Positions 44,878 through 52,927 of a stretch of 64,000 bases of DNA are shown here, in pieces. Origin of the DNA: Betaproteobacteria bacterium Ga0077540 (GTDB taxonomy: Bacteria; Pseudomonadota; Gammaproteobacteria; Burkholderiales; Methylophilaceae); NCBI GenBank assembly GCA_001464125.1, contig LNEP01000014.1, positions 62,001 to 126,000 on the forward strand, given 5' to 3'. A model generated the notes under the pieces. It made no database searches, was not told the origin of the DNA, and saw only the letters and a list, made by a program, of their open reading frames with translations. Made by a program: the position numbers and the translations under genes. Position 1 is the stretch's first letter; each line of letters begins with the position of its first letter.

Positions 44878-45792
44878 ATGGCCATGACAATCGCCAAGCT
44901 CAATTGGCTAGCTGTGTGTTTAAACCAAGTAGCTAGCCAATTTATCATCCGTAGCCTAATCTTGGCTGTGCTGATGTTCAACGTCAGCACAGCCATGGCT
45001 GCTGATTTGCAAGCCATCCCTCCGCTGAGTTCTCCCGTCACCGATATTACCAACACGCTGTCTGCAACTGAGCAGCAGGCGCTTGCGCAAAAGCTCAGTG
45101 CATTTTCACAAGAAAAAGGCAGCCAAATTGCAGTGCTGATTGTGCCAACCACCCAGCCTGAGGATATTGCACAATATAGTTTGCGGGTGGCAGAAACCTG
45201 GAAAATTGGCCGCGATAAAGAAGATGACGGTGTAATTATTTTGCTGGCTAAAAATGATAGAAAAATGCGTATCGAGGTGGGATATGGTCTAGAAGGCGCT
45301 ATTCCGGATGCGATTGCCAAACGGATAGTGAGCGATGTGATGGCGCCTTATTTTCGCCAAGGTGATTTTGCTGGCGGTTTAAATGCAGCGGCTGAACAGC
45401 TGATGGCGCTGATATCTGGTGAAGCCTTGCCGGCACCGGCCAAAAAACAAGCGGGTGCGTCATCGTTTTTTGATTACTTACCCATACTCATGTTTGGGGC
45501 GATTTTTTCCGGCGTGGTGATGCGTGCTCTGTTTGGCAAATTTTTTGGTAGCGCACTCAATGGTGGAGCGTTGGGTTTGCTGGTCTGGTTTCTTGGTGGT
45601 GCTCTGCTCACGGTATTATTGGTAGTGATTGCTGCCTTTATCTTCACCTTGGCCATGGAGGGTGGTCGTGGTGCTAGTTATGGTTATCCAGGTGGTTATG
45701 GGGGCTATGGTGGTGGCGGTTTAGGTGGTGGTGATATTTTCAGTGGCGGCGGCGGAGACTTTGGCGGCGGTGGTGCTTCCGGAGATTGGTAA
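44878..45792 (+). CDS. TPM-domain membrane protein, YgcG-like
   Basis: A 304-residue protein with an N-terminal signal (IIRSLILAVLMFNVSTAMA) and an extracytoplasmic TPM domain (VTDITNTLSATEQQAL; GSQIAVLIVPTTQPEDI; RIEVGYGLEGAIPDAIAKRI). Membrane helices follow around residues 200-260, and the tail is extremely glycine-rich (GYPGGYGGYGGGGLGGGD). This is the usual YgcG/TPM architecture beside LemA. Role unknown, possibly membrane-protein quality or cell-surface maintenance. It is followed after one base by a second TPM gene. Confidence 0.92.
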   Translation: MAMTIAKLNWLAVCLNQVASQFIIRSLILAVLMFNVSTAMAADLQAIPPLSSPVTDITNTLSATEQQALAQKLSAFSQEKGSQIAVLIVPTTQPEDIAQYSLRVAETWKIGRDKEDDGVIILLAKNDRKMRIEVGYGLEGAIPDAIAKRIVSDVMAPYFRQGDFAGGLNAAAEQLMALISGEALPAPAKKQAGASSFFDYLPILMFGAIFSGVVMRALFGKFFGSALNGGALGLLVWFLGGALLTVLLVVIAAFIFTLAMEGGRGASYGYPGGYGGYGGGGLGGGDIFSGGGGDFGGGGASGDW

Positions 45793-45793
45793 C

Positions 45794-46303
45794 ATGAAAA
45801 AACGACATCCAGTGATACGCTTTTTTAGGCATTTACTCAGCTCACCTTGGTGGGTCAATCGTCACTTCTCTAAACAAGCGCTGCGCAATATTGAGCGTGC
45901 AATTGCTGAAAATGAGCAGTTACACGCGGGTGAGATTCGGTTCGTAGTGGAAGCCGGCTTAGACCCTTTGGATATTGTCTTTGGCAAAACACCCAAAAAA
46001 CGCGCGATAGAATTGTTTGGGCGCTTGAACATTTGGGACACCGAGCACAATAACGGTGTTCTCATCTACCTGCTGCTGGCTGATCGCGATGTTGAGATTG
46101 TGGCAGATAGAGGCATCCACCGTTTTGTAGGTGACGCGGGATGGGAAACTATCTGCCATGCCATGGAGTTGCGTTTTAGGGCAGGAGAGTTTGAAGTGGG
46201 GGTGCAAGAAGGCATTGCAACAATCGGTGCAGTGCTTAGCCAATATTTTCCGCCACAGGGTAATCAGCGCAATGAGATTCCCAATAAACCGCTGGTTATG
46301 TAA
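45794..46303 (+). CDS. second TPM-domain protein, soluble form
   Basis: A 169-residue TPM-domain protein lacking a signal peptide and the Gly-rich tail. It opens with a basic region (KKRHPVIRFFRHLLSS), then EIRFVVEAGL, NNGVLIYLLLADRDVEIVAD and GDAGWETICHAM, the TPM core. The start ATG at 45794 lies one base after the stop of the previous gene; the upstream part of the open frame is the Gly-rich shadow and is excluded. LemA, TPM with membrane anchor, and TPM without it form one operon. Confidence 0.9.
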   Translation: MKKRHPVIRFFRHLLSSPWWVNRHFSKQALRNIERAIAENEQLHAGEIRFVVEAGLDPLDIVFGKTPKKRAIELFGRLNIWDTEHNNGVLIYLLLADRDVEIVADRGIHRFVGDAGWETICHAMELRFRAGEFEVGVQEGIATIGAVLSQYFPPQGNQRNEIPNKPLVM

Positions 46304-46895
46304 GCTTTCCCTATGTCTAAGTTGTGCGCCCGTATTTGCAGATATGGCCGATATCAATCGTATTTTTCGAGCTACACCACAACTAGATGCACTAGAAATT
46401 TGTCATGGTGGTGGCTGTGCCAAATTAAGCCACACCGTAATCACGCAAGCAGAGTGGGATCAAGTAGCGAGTATTTTCTCCCCCATGCCAGACAGTGCGC
46501 AAAGTGAACGCATGCTAATTGCCTTGGCGATTGGCAAGTTTGAGTCACTGATTGGTCAAAAAATTGGCACCGCCAATGACAAAGCGGGTACTTTCAAAAA
46601 CTCCCAATACACAGGTCAGCAAGATTGCAATGATGAGGCCATCAATACCACCACCTTTATGCGCTTATTAGTGCAAGCCGGCTTGATTAAATGGCATGCG
46701 GTGGAAGATACCCGAACTCGTCATTTTTTCTTTTCAGGGTGGCCACACACCACGGCGGTGATTCGTCAGCTAGATAATCAAGACCGCTATGCAGTGGATA
46801 GTTGGTTTTTTGATAATGGACAGCCCGCGACCGTTGTGCCATTTGAGCTTTGGAAAGATGGCTATATTCCTGAGGGCAGTCCAGTCTCTGAATAG
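46272..46895 (+). CDS. secreted protein of unknown function
   Basis: A 208-residue protein I cannot name. The start is taken at 46272 because it gives a clear signal peptide (LCKLSLCLSCAPVFA); the open frame extends further upstream inside the TPM gene but without sense. After cleavage it has CHGGGCAKLSH, an ALAIGKFESLIGQKIGT segment, QQDCNDEAINTTTFMRLL with a third cysteine, and an aromatic C-terminal half (HFFFSGWPHTTAVIRQL; AVDSWFFDNG). The Cys/Asp/Asn pattern suggests a periplasmic enzyme or binding protein, but no catalytic motif is certain. It overlaps the preceding gene by 32 bp, so it belongs to the LemA/TPM operon. Confidence 0.78.
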   Translation: MRFPINRWLCKLSLCLSCAPVFADMADINRIFRATPQLDALEICHGGGCAKLSHTVITQAEWDQVASIFSPMPDSAQSERMLIALAIGKFESLIGQKIGTANDKAGTFKNSQYTGQQDCNDEAINTTTFMRLLVQAGLIKWHAVEDTRTRHFFFSGWPHTTAVIRQLDNQDRYAVDSWFFDNGQPATVVPFELWKDGYIPEGSPVSE

Positions 46896-46981
46896 CTTAG
46901 CCATCAAGTGCTGACTAAAGCTTGGTTTCCCTATAAAATCCACTCTTTGTTTAACTTGCATGTTTAAAGGCTAATTTCGTT

Positions 46982-48703
46982 ATGCGCGCCTCACAATTTT
47001 TTATTGCCACCCAAAAAGAAGCTCCTGCCGATGCCGAACTCATCAGCCATAAATTAATGGTGCGCGCCGGGCTGATTAAAAAACTAGGGAGTGGTTTATA
47101 TAACTGGATGCCATTAGGCTTGCGCGTGTTACGCAAAGTGGAAAATATTGTCCGCGATGAAATGAACAAAGCTGGCGCCTTAGAGTTGTTGATGCCAGCA
47201 GTGCAGCCAAAAGAGCTTTGGGAAGAAACCGGACGCTGGGCTGTGTTTGGGCCGCAGATGTTGAAGATTCAAGACCGCCACGAACGTGATTTTTGCTTTG
47301 GTCCCACGCATGAAGAAGTCATTACCGATATTGCGCGTAAAGAAATTAACAGTTACAAACAACTGCCTTTGAATTTTTATCAAATTCAAACCAAATTCCG
47401 CGATGAAATTCGCCCACGTTTTGGCGTGATGCGTGCCCGTGAGTTTTTAATGAAAGATGCTTATTCTTTCCATACCAACTACGAGTGTTTGGAAAAAACC
47501 TACAACGATATGCATCAAGCTTATAGCAATATCTTCACCCGTTTGGGGTTGAAATTTCGTGCGGTGAAGGCCGATTCCGGCGCCATTGGTGGCGATGGCT
47601 CTCAAGAGTTTCATGTGTTGGCCGATAGTGGAGAAGATGCGCTCGCGTACTGTGAACAATCTGACTATGCAGCCAATGTGGAATTGGCAGAAGCGGTGAC
47701 TAAGGCAACCCGCCAAGCGCCTGCTGAAACCATGCGTGAGGTGGATACGCCCAAGCAAACTGCTTGTGAGGATGTGGCTAAGTTGTTAGGCGTTGGTATC
47801 GAGCGCACGGTAAAAGCGGTGGCGCTGATGGTGAAATCGGACGCGAAAGAAAATTTTTACCTCGCGTTGCTACGAGGCGACCATATGTTGAATGAAGTAA
47901 AACTGACAAAATTGTCAGGATTGGCCGATTTTAGGTTGGCGACAGAGGAGGAAATCCGCGCTAATTTGAATTGTCCGCCTGGGTTTATCGGGCCAGTGAA
48001 TGTGGGTGCACACGTCCATATCATTGCAGATACAACAGTGGCCGCCATGAGTGATTTTATTTGTGGTGCTAACAAACCAAAATTCCACTTGGCTGGCGTG
48101 AATTTTGCTCGTGATTTACCAGAACCAAGCGTAGTGGCCGATATTCGCAATGTGGTGGATGGGGATATCAGTCCAGACGGCAAAGGCAAATTATCATTAT
48201 GCCGCGGTATTGAGGTGGGGCATATTTTCCAACTACGCACCAAATATGCCAAAGCGATGAATGCGACCTATTTGGATGAAAACGGCCAATCGCAAATTAT
48301 GGAGATGGGCTGCTATGGTATTGGGGTGTCACGTATTGTCGGTGCTGCCATTGAGCAGGGCAATGACGATAAAGGCATCATTTTCCCACTCAGTATGGCA
48401 CCGTTTGAGGTGGTGATTTGTCCAATCGGCATGGATAAGAGCGAGCAAGTCAAAACAGTGGCACAACAACTTTATGCGGATTTAAAAGCAGCTGGCGTGG
48501 ATGTACTGTTGGATGACAGAAACGAACGCCCAGGCGTGATGTTTGCAGAAAGTGATTTGATGGGCATTCCGCACCGTATTGTGATTGGTGATCGTGGTTT
48601 GGCAGAGGGTAAGGTGGAATATAAATCACGTAAATCCGCTGAGGCACAAACTGTGGCAGTTGCAGACGTATTGAGTTTTGTTCAGCAGGCTTTAAAGGCT
48701 TAA
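46982..48703 (+). CDS. proS: prolyl-tRNA synthetase, bacterial type with editing domain
   Basis: Class II enzyme that charges tRNA-Pro. [19 protein letters not shown] opens the 573-residue protein; motif 1 is in [18 protein letters not shown], motif 2 in [17 protein letters not shown], and motif 3 in [17 protein letters not shown]. The insertion of ~180 residues between motifs 2 and 3 is the editing (INS) domain. A lytic transglycosylase gene follows 25 bp later. Confidence 0.98.
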   Translation: MRASQFFIATQKEAPADAELISHKLMVRAGLIKKLGSGLYNWMPLGLRVLRKVENIVRDEMNKAGALELLMPAVQPKELWEETGRWAVFGPQMLKIQDRHERDFCFGPTHEEVITDIARKEINSYKQLPLNFYQIQTKFRDEIRPRFGVMRAREFLMKDAYSFHTNYECLEKTYNDMHQAYSNIFTRLGLKFRAVKADSGAIGGDGSQEFHVLADSGEDALAYCEQSDYAANVELAEAVTKATRQAPAETMREVDTPKQTACEDVAKLLGVGIERTVKAVALMVKSDAKENFYLALLRGDHMLNEVKLTKLSGLADFRLATEEEIRANLNCPPGFIGPVNVGAHVHIIADTTVAAMSDFICGANKPKFHLAGVNFARDLPEPSVVADIRNVVDGDISPDGKGKLSLCRGIEVGHIFQLRTKYAKAMNATYLDENGQSQIMEMGCYGIGVSRIVGAAIEQGNDDKGIIFPLSMAPFEVVICPIGMDKSEQVKTVAQQLYADLKAAGVDVLLDDRNERPGVMFAESDLMGIPHRIVIGDRGLAEGKVEYKSRKSAEAQTVAVADVLSFVQQALKA

Positions 48704-48728
48704 GTGTAAGGATAGCTAAGTTATTAAG

Positions 48729-49322
48729 ATGCGTAAGATACTTTTTATTGTATGGATAAGCTTTGCTACTACCTGTTTTGCTGGTGGGCAGCGCGAGGAA
48801 CCGTTATCTAACAGTGTTAAAGCCATGATGCAAAAGTCCATCAGTGATGTCGCCGCGCCGCGCCTGATGTTCGATAACCCGCAAGAAGGTGAGATTTGGC
48901 TGGAGCAAATGTCCGCACGATTACAAAAACGTATCCCTGATGAAACGTACCGCAAAGACTTTTTGAAATCTGTGCATTACGAAGCCACCCGCGCAGGGCT
49001 AGACCCGCAAGTGGTATTGGGGCTGATTCAAGTGGAAAGTGGCTTTAAAAAATATGCGGTATCCAGTGTGGGGGCTCGCGGATATATGCAAGTGATGCCA
49101 TTTTGGGTGCGCAGTATTGGTAATCATGACCATAACTTATTTGATATGCGTTTGAATTTGCGCTACGGCTGCACAATCTTGAGGCATTATCTGGATATTG
49201 AAAAAGGTAATTACTTCCGCGCACTCGGTCGTTATAACGGTAGCCTTGGTAAACCCAAATACCCTAATTTGGTGGTCAACACCTGGCGTAAACATTGGGA
49301 TTACGTCACCGCTTCTCGTTAA
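48729..49322 (+). CDS. lytic murein transglycosylase, SLT family
   Basis: Secreted peptidoglycan-cleaving enzyme of 197 residues. A short signal peptide (ILFIVWISFATTCFAGG) precedes the SLT domain with the catalytic glutamate in LGLIQVESGFKKYAVSSVGARGYMQ-type sequence (core: IQVESGFKKYAVSSVGARGY) and the later ALGRYNGSLGK. It begins 25 bp after proS and is probably co-transcribed, a pairing I recall in betaproteobacteria. Confidence 0.93.
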   Translation: MRKILFIVWISFATTCFAGGQREEPLSNSVKAMMQKSISDVAAPRLMFDNPQEGEIWLEQMSARLQKRIPDETYRKDFLKSVHYEATRAGLDPQVVLGLIQVESGFKKYAVSSVGARGYMQVMPFWVRSIGNHDHNLFDMRLNLRYGCTILRHYLDIEKGNYFRALGRYNGSLGKPKYPNLVVNTWRKHWDYVTASR

Positions 49323-49533
49323 TTCATCTGTCCCTAGATTGCCTACCCGCCCTAAATTTGGGCGTTCATTTTTTAAATCCCTTGCATCATGCACCAAAAT
49401 GGGACTAGACTGCGTCTCAGTTGGTTTGTCATGCCATTGTCATATGTAAATATATGCAATGGTGGATGAGCTAACTGATTAATCTAGAAGACTTTTTTAA
49501 AAATGAGCAAGACCAAAACACAGGGAGAACAGT

Positions 49534-50037
49534 ATGTCGAAGTTAACAGCATTGGCAATAAGTATCGCGGTTTTAGGGGGCGTTTGGGCATTTTTAGCAT
49601 TTAATCCACTTGCAAGTGTGGCATTGGTATGGGTAGGGTTTATCGCTTGGGGATGTTTTTTTCATTCAGGGGGCGATACCGCTGCCTTGCAAAAAACAAT
49701 TGCAGGAATGGTGTATGGAGCGCTCATTGCAGGTGTAGCCTTATATTTGGTGAACTCTGGTATGCTGGGTGGCTTGGGCGCTTTGGCCGTGCCGGTGATT
49801 ATTGCAGTGACAGTCTTCCTGTTGGTGATAGTTGCCGGAAATAGCTTGCTTTCCGTTGTGCCAGCCAATGTCTATGGTTATGCGGCCACAGCTGGGTTGG
49901 CGTTGACTGCTGGCTCTGCCGCAAACGTTACCGCAATGGATGCAACAAACCCTGTTATATTGGTGATTATTTCCACTGTGATTGGTGCGTTATTCGGATT
50001 GGCTTCCGGTAAGTTGGCAGCAGCAATCGGCAAATAA
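49534..50037 (+). CDS. DUF1097 family membrane protein
   Basis: A 167-residue membrane protein with about five helices, small residues throughout, and a conserved WGCFFHSGGD loop after the second helix. This is the DUF1097 family (YcdZ/inner-membrane type), whose function is unknown. AGGGAGAAC lies before the ATG. The upstream gap of 211 bp contains nothing else I can name, and a hairpin terminator follows. Confidence 0.88.
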   Translation: MSKLTALAISIAVLGGVWAFLAFNPLASVALVWVGFIAWGCFFHSGGDTAALQKTIAGMVYGALIAGVALYLVNSGMLGGLGALAVPVIIAVTVFLLVIVAGNSLLSVVPANVYGYAATAGLALTAGSAANVTAMDATNPVILVIISTVIGALFGLASGKLAAAIGK

Positions 50038-50054
50038 TTTATCCGGGACTCAAA

Positions 50055-50086
50055 TAAAAAAACCGCATAAACATGCGGTTTTTTTT
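50055..50086. terminator. bidirectional rho-independent terminator
   Basis: Stem AACCGCAT / ATGCGGTT with an AAAC loop, flanked by six A and six or more T. It lies between the convergent DUF1097 gene and the secreted protein gene. Confidence 0.92.
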
Positions 50087-50110
50087 CGCTCAAGTTTTCG
50101 ATATCGTAAA

Positions 50111-50995
50111 TTACTTCACCACTTTAAATCCACAATAAGTGCCAAACTCACCTTCGGTTTCGTGGTAAATAAACAACATATCGTTAGCATATCCAGTACC
50201 ATTGTAGTGATTTTGCGCACGTAATTTCATGTCTTTAGGCAATTCACTTTTGGCCACAAATTTACCGGTCAAGTCATATATCAATGCCGCTTTGTGATCT
50301 ACATCTAATAACACTAGCTCGTTACCTTTAATGCCGGTATATGCAATAAAGTGATCGCTGATGTCGTCGTGTAACACTTTAGGCGTTGCAAAATCCAAGC
50401 TAATTTCACCAACTTTCTCGCGATTCTTGGGGTCCACAATAAATACTTTGTTACTGCGCTCTTGTTTGGCAAAGTAACGTTTATTCTCGGCGTCATAGCT
50501 GGGCATAGTCGCGGCATCACCAAAGGCTGGATTAAATTGCATTACCTCGCCCGATGTGTTTGTTAGCTCGCCAGACTCAGTGAGTTCAATCGAATAAATG
50601 CCGGTGTTCGGTGAGAAACCTGCTCCACTTGATATATTGTAAGTTAACGTTTCTAGTTTGCTGGTATTCGGATTAAAGTAAATGGAGCGATTGTCGTACC
50701 CCGGCTTGGCTGAGTTAATGTATTTGCCATCGCTTTTGTAGGCATGGATTTCGGATTTTGAACTGGGCGCTTCAAATTCAGAACCCATAGGTGCAAGACC
50801 ACCATCTGCAATATAGTAAGTCTGATGCACAGGCACATAAGCCACAGTCATAGGGCGCGTTGTTGGCTTTTTAATCAACGGAATTTTAACGCCCAACTCG
50901 GCAACAGGGAGAACTTCAGCGTATGCTGTTGAAGTTGCAATAACGGCCAACGTTAACGTAGAAATCAAAAGTGGTTTAGTCAAAAATGCGCGCAA
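50111..50995 (-). CDS. secreted protein of unknown function, possibly a beta-propeller
   Basis: A 294-residue protein with a signal peptide (LLISTLTLAVIATSTAYA). The rest is beta-rich with repeated short strands reading like propeller blades (YVPVHQTYYIADGGL; KVFIVDPKNREKVGEISLDF; ELVLLDVDHKAALIYDL). A single cysteine pair is not evident. I do not recognise a named family; the fold is inferred from the alternating hydrophobic pattern and D-x-K/N turns. It stands alone between a terminator and queA. Confidence 0.75.
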   Translation of the reverse strand: MRAFLTKPLLISTLTLAVIATSTAYAEVLPVAELGVKIPLIKKPTTRPMTVAYVPVHQTYYIADGGLAPMGSEFEAPSSKSEIHAYKSDGKYINSAKPGYDNRSIYFNPNTSKLETLTYNISSGAGFSPNTGIYSIELTESGELTNTSGEVMQFNPAFGDAATMPSYDAENKRYFAKQERSNKVFIVDPKNREKVGEISLDFATPKVLHDDISDHFIAYTGIKGNELVLLDVDHKAALIYDLTGKFVAKSELPKDMKLRAQNHYNGTGYANDMLFIYHETEGEFGTYCGFKVVK

Positions 50996-51089
50996 TTGTT
51001 TGTCCTTGTTTAAATGAATATTCTAATTTTAATTATCAAATCTATGATTAGTGATTGATATATTTTAGGTTAGTAGGGTAACTCAGATA

Positions 51090-52136
51090 CTAAGTTCCGC
51101 TTGATTGTAATGCCCCACGTTCGATTAGCATCGCATCACCATAACTAAAAAAACGATACTGTTCTTCTACCGCATGCTGATAAGCGCTCATGATATGGCG
51201 GTGCCCTGCAAATGCAGACACTAACATCATGAGCGTACTTTTCGGTAGATGAAAATTGGTTAATAAGCGATCTACCACTCGAAACTGGTAACCAGGCGTA
51301 ATAAAGATATTTGTTTCTGCCTCACCTGCCGACAATACGCCGTTTTGCGCTGCGCTTTCTAGAGCCCTAAGAGCAGTTGTGCCGACGGCCAAAACACGGC
51401 CACCTTGTTGTCTGGTTTGCTCAATAAGCGTTACCGTGGCTTCGGGAATGTGATAGCGCTCACTGTGCATCTTATGCGCATTGATATCTTCCACTTTCAC
51501 TGGCTGAAAAGTGCCAGCGCCCACATGAAGTGTGACATAGGCGGTATTTACACCCATTGCTTCAACGCTCGATAACATCGCTTCGTCAAAGTGCAAGCCA
51601 GCAGTTGGTGCTGCCACTGCGCCAGCATGTTTGGCATAGACCGTTTGATAGCGCGACTCGTCTTCGGAGGCCGCTGCATGCGCGATGTATGGTGGGAGGG
51701 GTAAATGACCATATTGCTCTAACAAGTCGTAAACCGGAGTGCTATGTAACAATTGCAAATGAAATAAATCATCCTCTCGGCCTAAAACGATTGCTTCTAT
51801 CTCACCTTCTAGCACTAACCTACTGCCAGTCTTGGGTGAACGAGATGCTCGTACTTGTGCGAGCACTTCATGGTTATTGAGTGCGCGCTCTATCATGACT
51901 TCAACAGCGCCACCAGTTGCTTTTTGGCCGAATAGCCTTGCCTTGATCACTCGGGTATCGTTAAACACAATCAGATCACTTGGGTTGAGCCATTGTGTGA
52001 GCGCGGTGAACGAGCTGTCAGTGATATTGCCGTTTTTCCCATTGAGGTGAAGAAGCCTGCTACCACTTCTTTTTTCTGCTGGATATTGTGCAATTAACTC
52101 AGAAGGTAAATAAAAATCGAAATCTTGGGTTCGCAT
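51090..52136 (-). CDS. queA: tRNA preQ1(34) S-adenosylmethionine ribosyltransferase-isomerase
   Basis: Transfers the ribosyl part of S-adenosylmethionine to preQ1 in tRNA to make epoxyqueuosine. DFDFYLPSELIAQYPAEKR opens the protein, and GAVAAPTAGLHFDEAML, HVGAGTFQPVK and NFHLPKSTLMMLVSAFAG are diagnostic. The length of 348 is normal. Its start codon overlaps the -35 region of the divergent tRNA-Leu promoter. The usual partner tgt is not in the window. Confidence 0.97.
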   Translation of the reverse strand: MRTQDFDFYLPSELIAQYPAEKRSGSRLLHLNGKNGNITDSSFTALTQWLNPSDLIVFNDTRVIKARLFGQKATGGAVEVMIERALNNHEVLAQVRASRSPKTGSRLVLEGEIEAIVLGREDDLFHLQLLHSTPVYDLLEQYGHLPLPPYIAHAAASEDESRYQTVYAKHAGAVAAPTAGLHFDEAMLSSVEAMGVNTAYVTLHVGAGTFQPVKVEDINAHKMHSERYHIPEATVTLIEQTRQQGGRVLAVGTTALRALESAAQNGVLSAGEAETNIFITPGYQFRVVDRLLTNFHLPKSTLMMLVSAFAGHRHIMSAYQHAVEEQYRFFSYGDAMLIERGALQSSGT

Positions 52137-52158
52137 AATGCGAATAGCTTGTTATAAT
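52130..52158 (+). promoter_or_regulatory. sigma70-type promoter of tRNA-Leu
   Basis: TTCGCA, 17 bases, then a perfect TATAAT ending 27 bases before the mature tRNA. The -35 overlaps the queA start codon on the other strand and a near-palindrome TTCGCATAATGCGAA (52130-52144). Confidence 0.7.
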
Positions 52159-52185
52159 GACGAAGTTGCACATTATATACCTCAT

Positions 52186-52272
52186 GCCGGGATGGCGGAA
52201 TTGGTAGACGCACGGGACTCAAAATCCCGCGTTGGAGACAACGTGCCGGTTCGATTCCGGCTCCCGGCACCA
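52186..52272 (+). tRNA. tRNA-Leu (anticodon CAA)
   Basis: An 87-nt class II tRNA with encoded CCA. The acceptor stem GCCGGGA pairs with TCCCGGC, followed by ACCA. The anticodon arm CGGGA-CTCAAAA-TCCCG places CAA at positions 34-36, so it reads UUG. The T arm (GCCGG-TTCGATT-CCGGC) and a long variable arm typical of tRNA-Leu are present. Promoter upstream and terminator at 52341-52364. Confidence 0.98.
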
Positions 52273-52340
52273 ACACTTGTGGTTACGTCACTGTAAATGT
52301 TGGAAATAACAATCACATAAAATTATCGCAGCGCGACGTG

Positions 52341-52364
52341 AAGGCTTGTAATGAGCCTTTTTTT
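52341..52364 (+). terminator. rho-independent terminator after tRNA-Leu
   Basis: Six-bp stem AAGGCT / AGCCTT with a 7-nt loop followed by TTTTT, 68 bp past the tRNA 3' end. Confidence 0.8.
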
Positions 52365-52379
52365 GTGCTATTTTTCGCG

Positions 52380-52423
52380 AACTTGTAACAGTTTGTAACA
52401 GTCCCAAAGCATTGTTACAAGTT
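52380..52423. repeat. 11-bp perfect inverted repeat upstream of the cox cluster
   Basis: AACTTGTAACA (52380-52390) and TGTTACAAGTT (52413-52423) with a 22-base spacer. A second partial copy of the left arm (TTTGTAACA, 52392-52400) lies inside the spacer. It sits 27 bp before DUF2244-coxB and may be a regulator site for the oxidase operon. Confidence 0.5.
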
Positions 52424-52449
52424 AAGTTTCCTGTCACTAGGGTTGCTCA

Positions 52450-52911
52450 ATGTTATCAGTGTTGGATTACAAAATTATTGCACGACCTAATAATTCCCTG
52501 TCTTCTGAGGGCGCATTTAAGTTGTTGGTAGTACTTGGTGTCTTGGCGCTGATTGTTGCGGTTGGTTTTACGCACATAGGGGCATGGCTGGTGTTGCCAT
52601 TTGCTGGGCTGGAATTGTTGGCGTTTGCATTGGCTTTCTACCATATAAGAGTGCATGCGGCTGATTTTGAGAGCATTACAATTGATGGTGACGAGGTGGT
52701 AGTAGAGAAGAAGTATAGTCGTCAAATGACATCGGCTGTGTTTCAACGCTACTGGACGCAGGTAAGTGTGAAAAAATCTTCGGGTGGTAAAAGTGCATTG
52801 ATGATTGGTTCACATGGAAAAGAAATAGAGTTCGGTAAACATTTTATCGACGATGAACAGCGGGCTGTTCTGGTGCGAGAGCTTAAAAAGAAATTAAGAA
52901 ACATTAACTAA
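52450..52911 (+). CDS. DUF2244 domain membrane protein
   Basis: A 153-residue protein with two membrane helices (FKLLVVLGVLALIVAVGFT and WLVLPFAGLELLAFALAFY) and a cytosolic C-terminal domain. DUF2244 genes regularly precede the cytochrome c oxidase genes in proteobacteria, as here 16 bp before coxB, so an accessory role in the oxidase is likely but unproven. The opening DYKIIARPNNSLS is conserved in the family as I recall it. Confidence 0.88.
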   Translation: MLSVLDYKIIARPNNSLSSEGAFKLLVVLGVLALIVAVGFTHIGAWLVLPFAGLELLAFALAFYHIRVHAADFESITIDGDEVVVEKKYSRQMTSAVFQRYWTQVSVKKSSGGKSALMIGSHGKEIEFGKHFIDDEQRAVLVRELKKKLRNIN

Positions 52912-52927
52912 ATTTGATTTTGGAGCA

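Noticed and set aside
45660-45792. Repeat-looking GGTGGT/GGCGGC DNA
   Set aside because: This is simply the Gly-rich tail of the TPM protein at 44878, a normal feature of that family.
45725-45793. Upstream extension of the second TPM gene
   Set aside because: The extra 23 codons overlap the Gly-rich tail of the previous gene in another frame; the ATG at 45794 begins the real protein.
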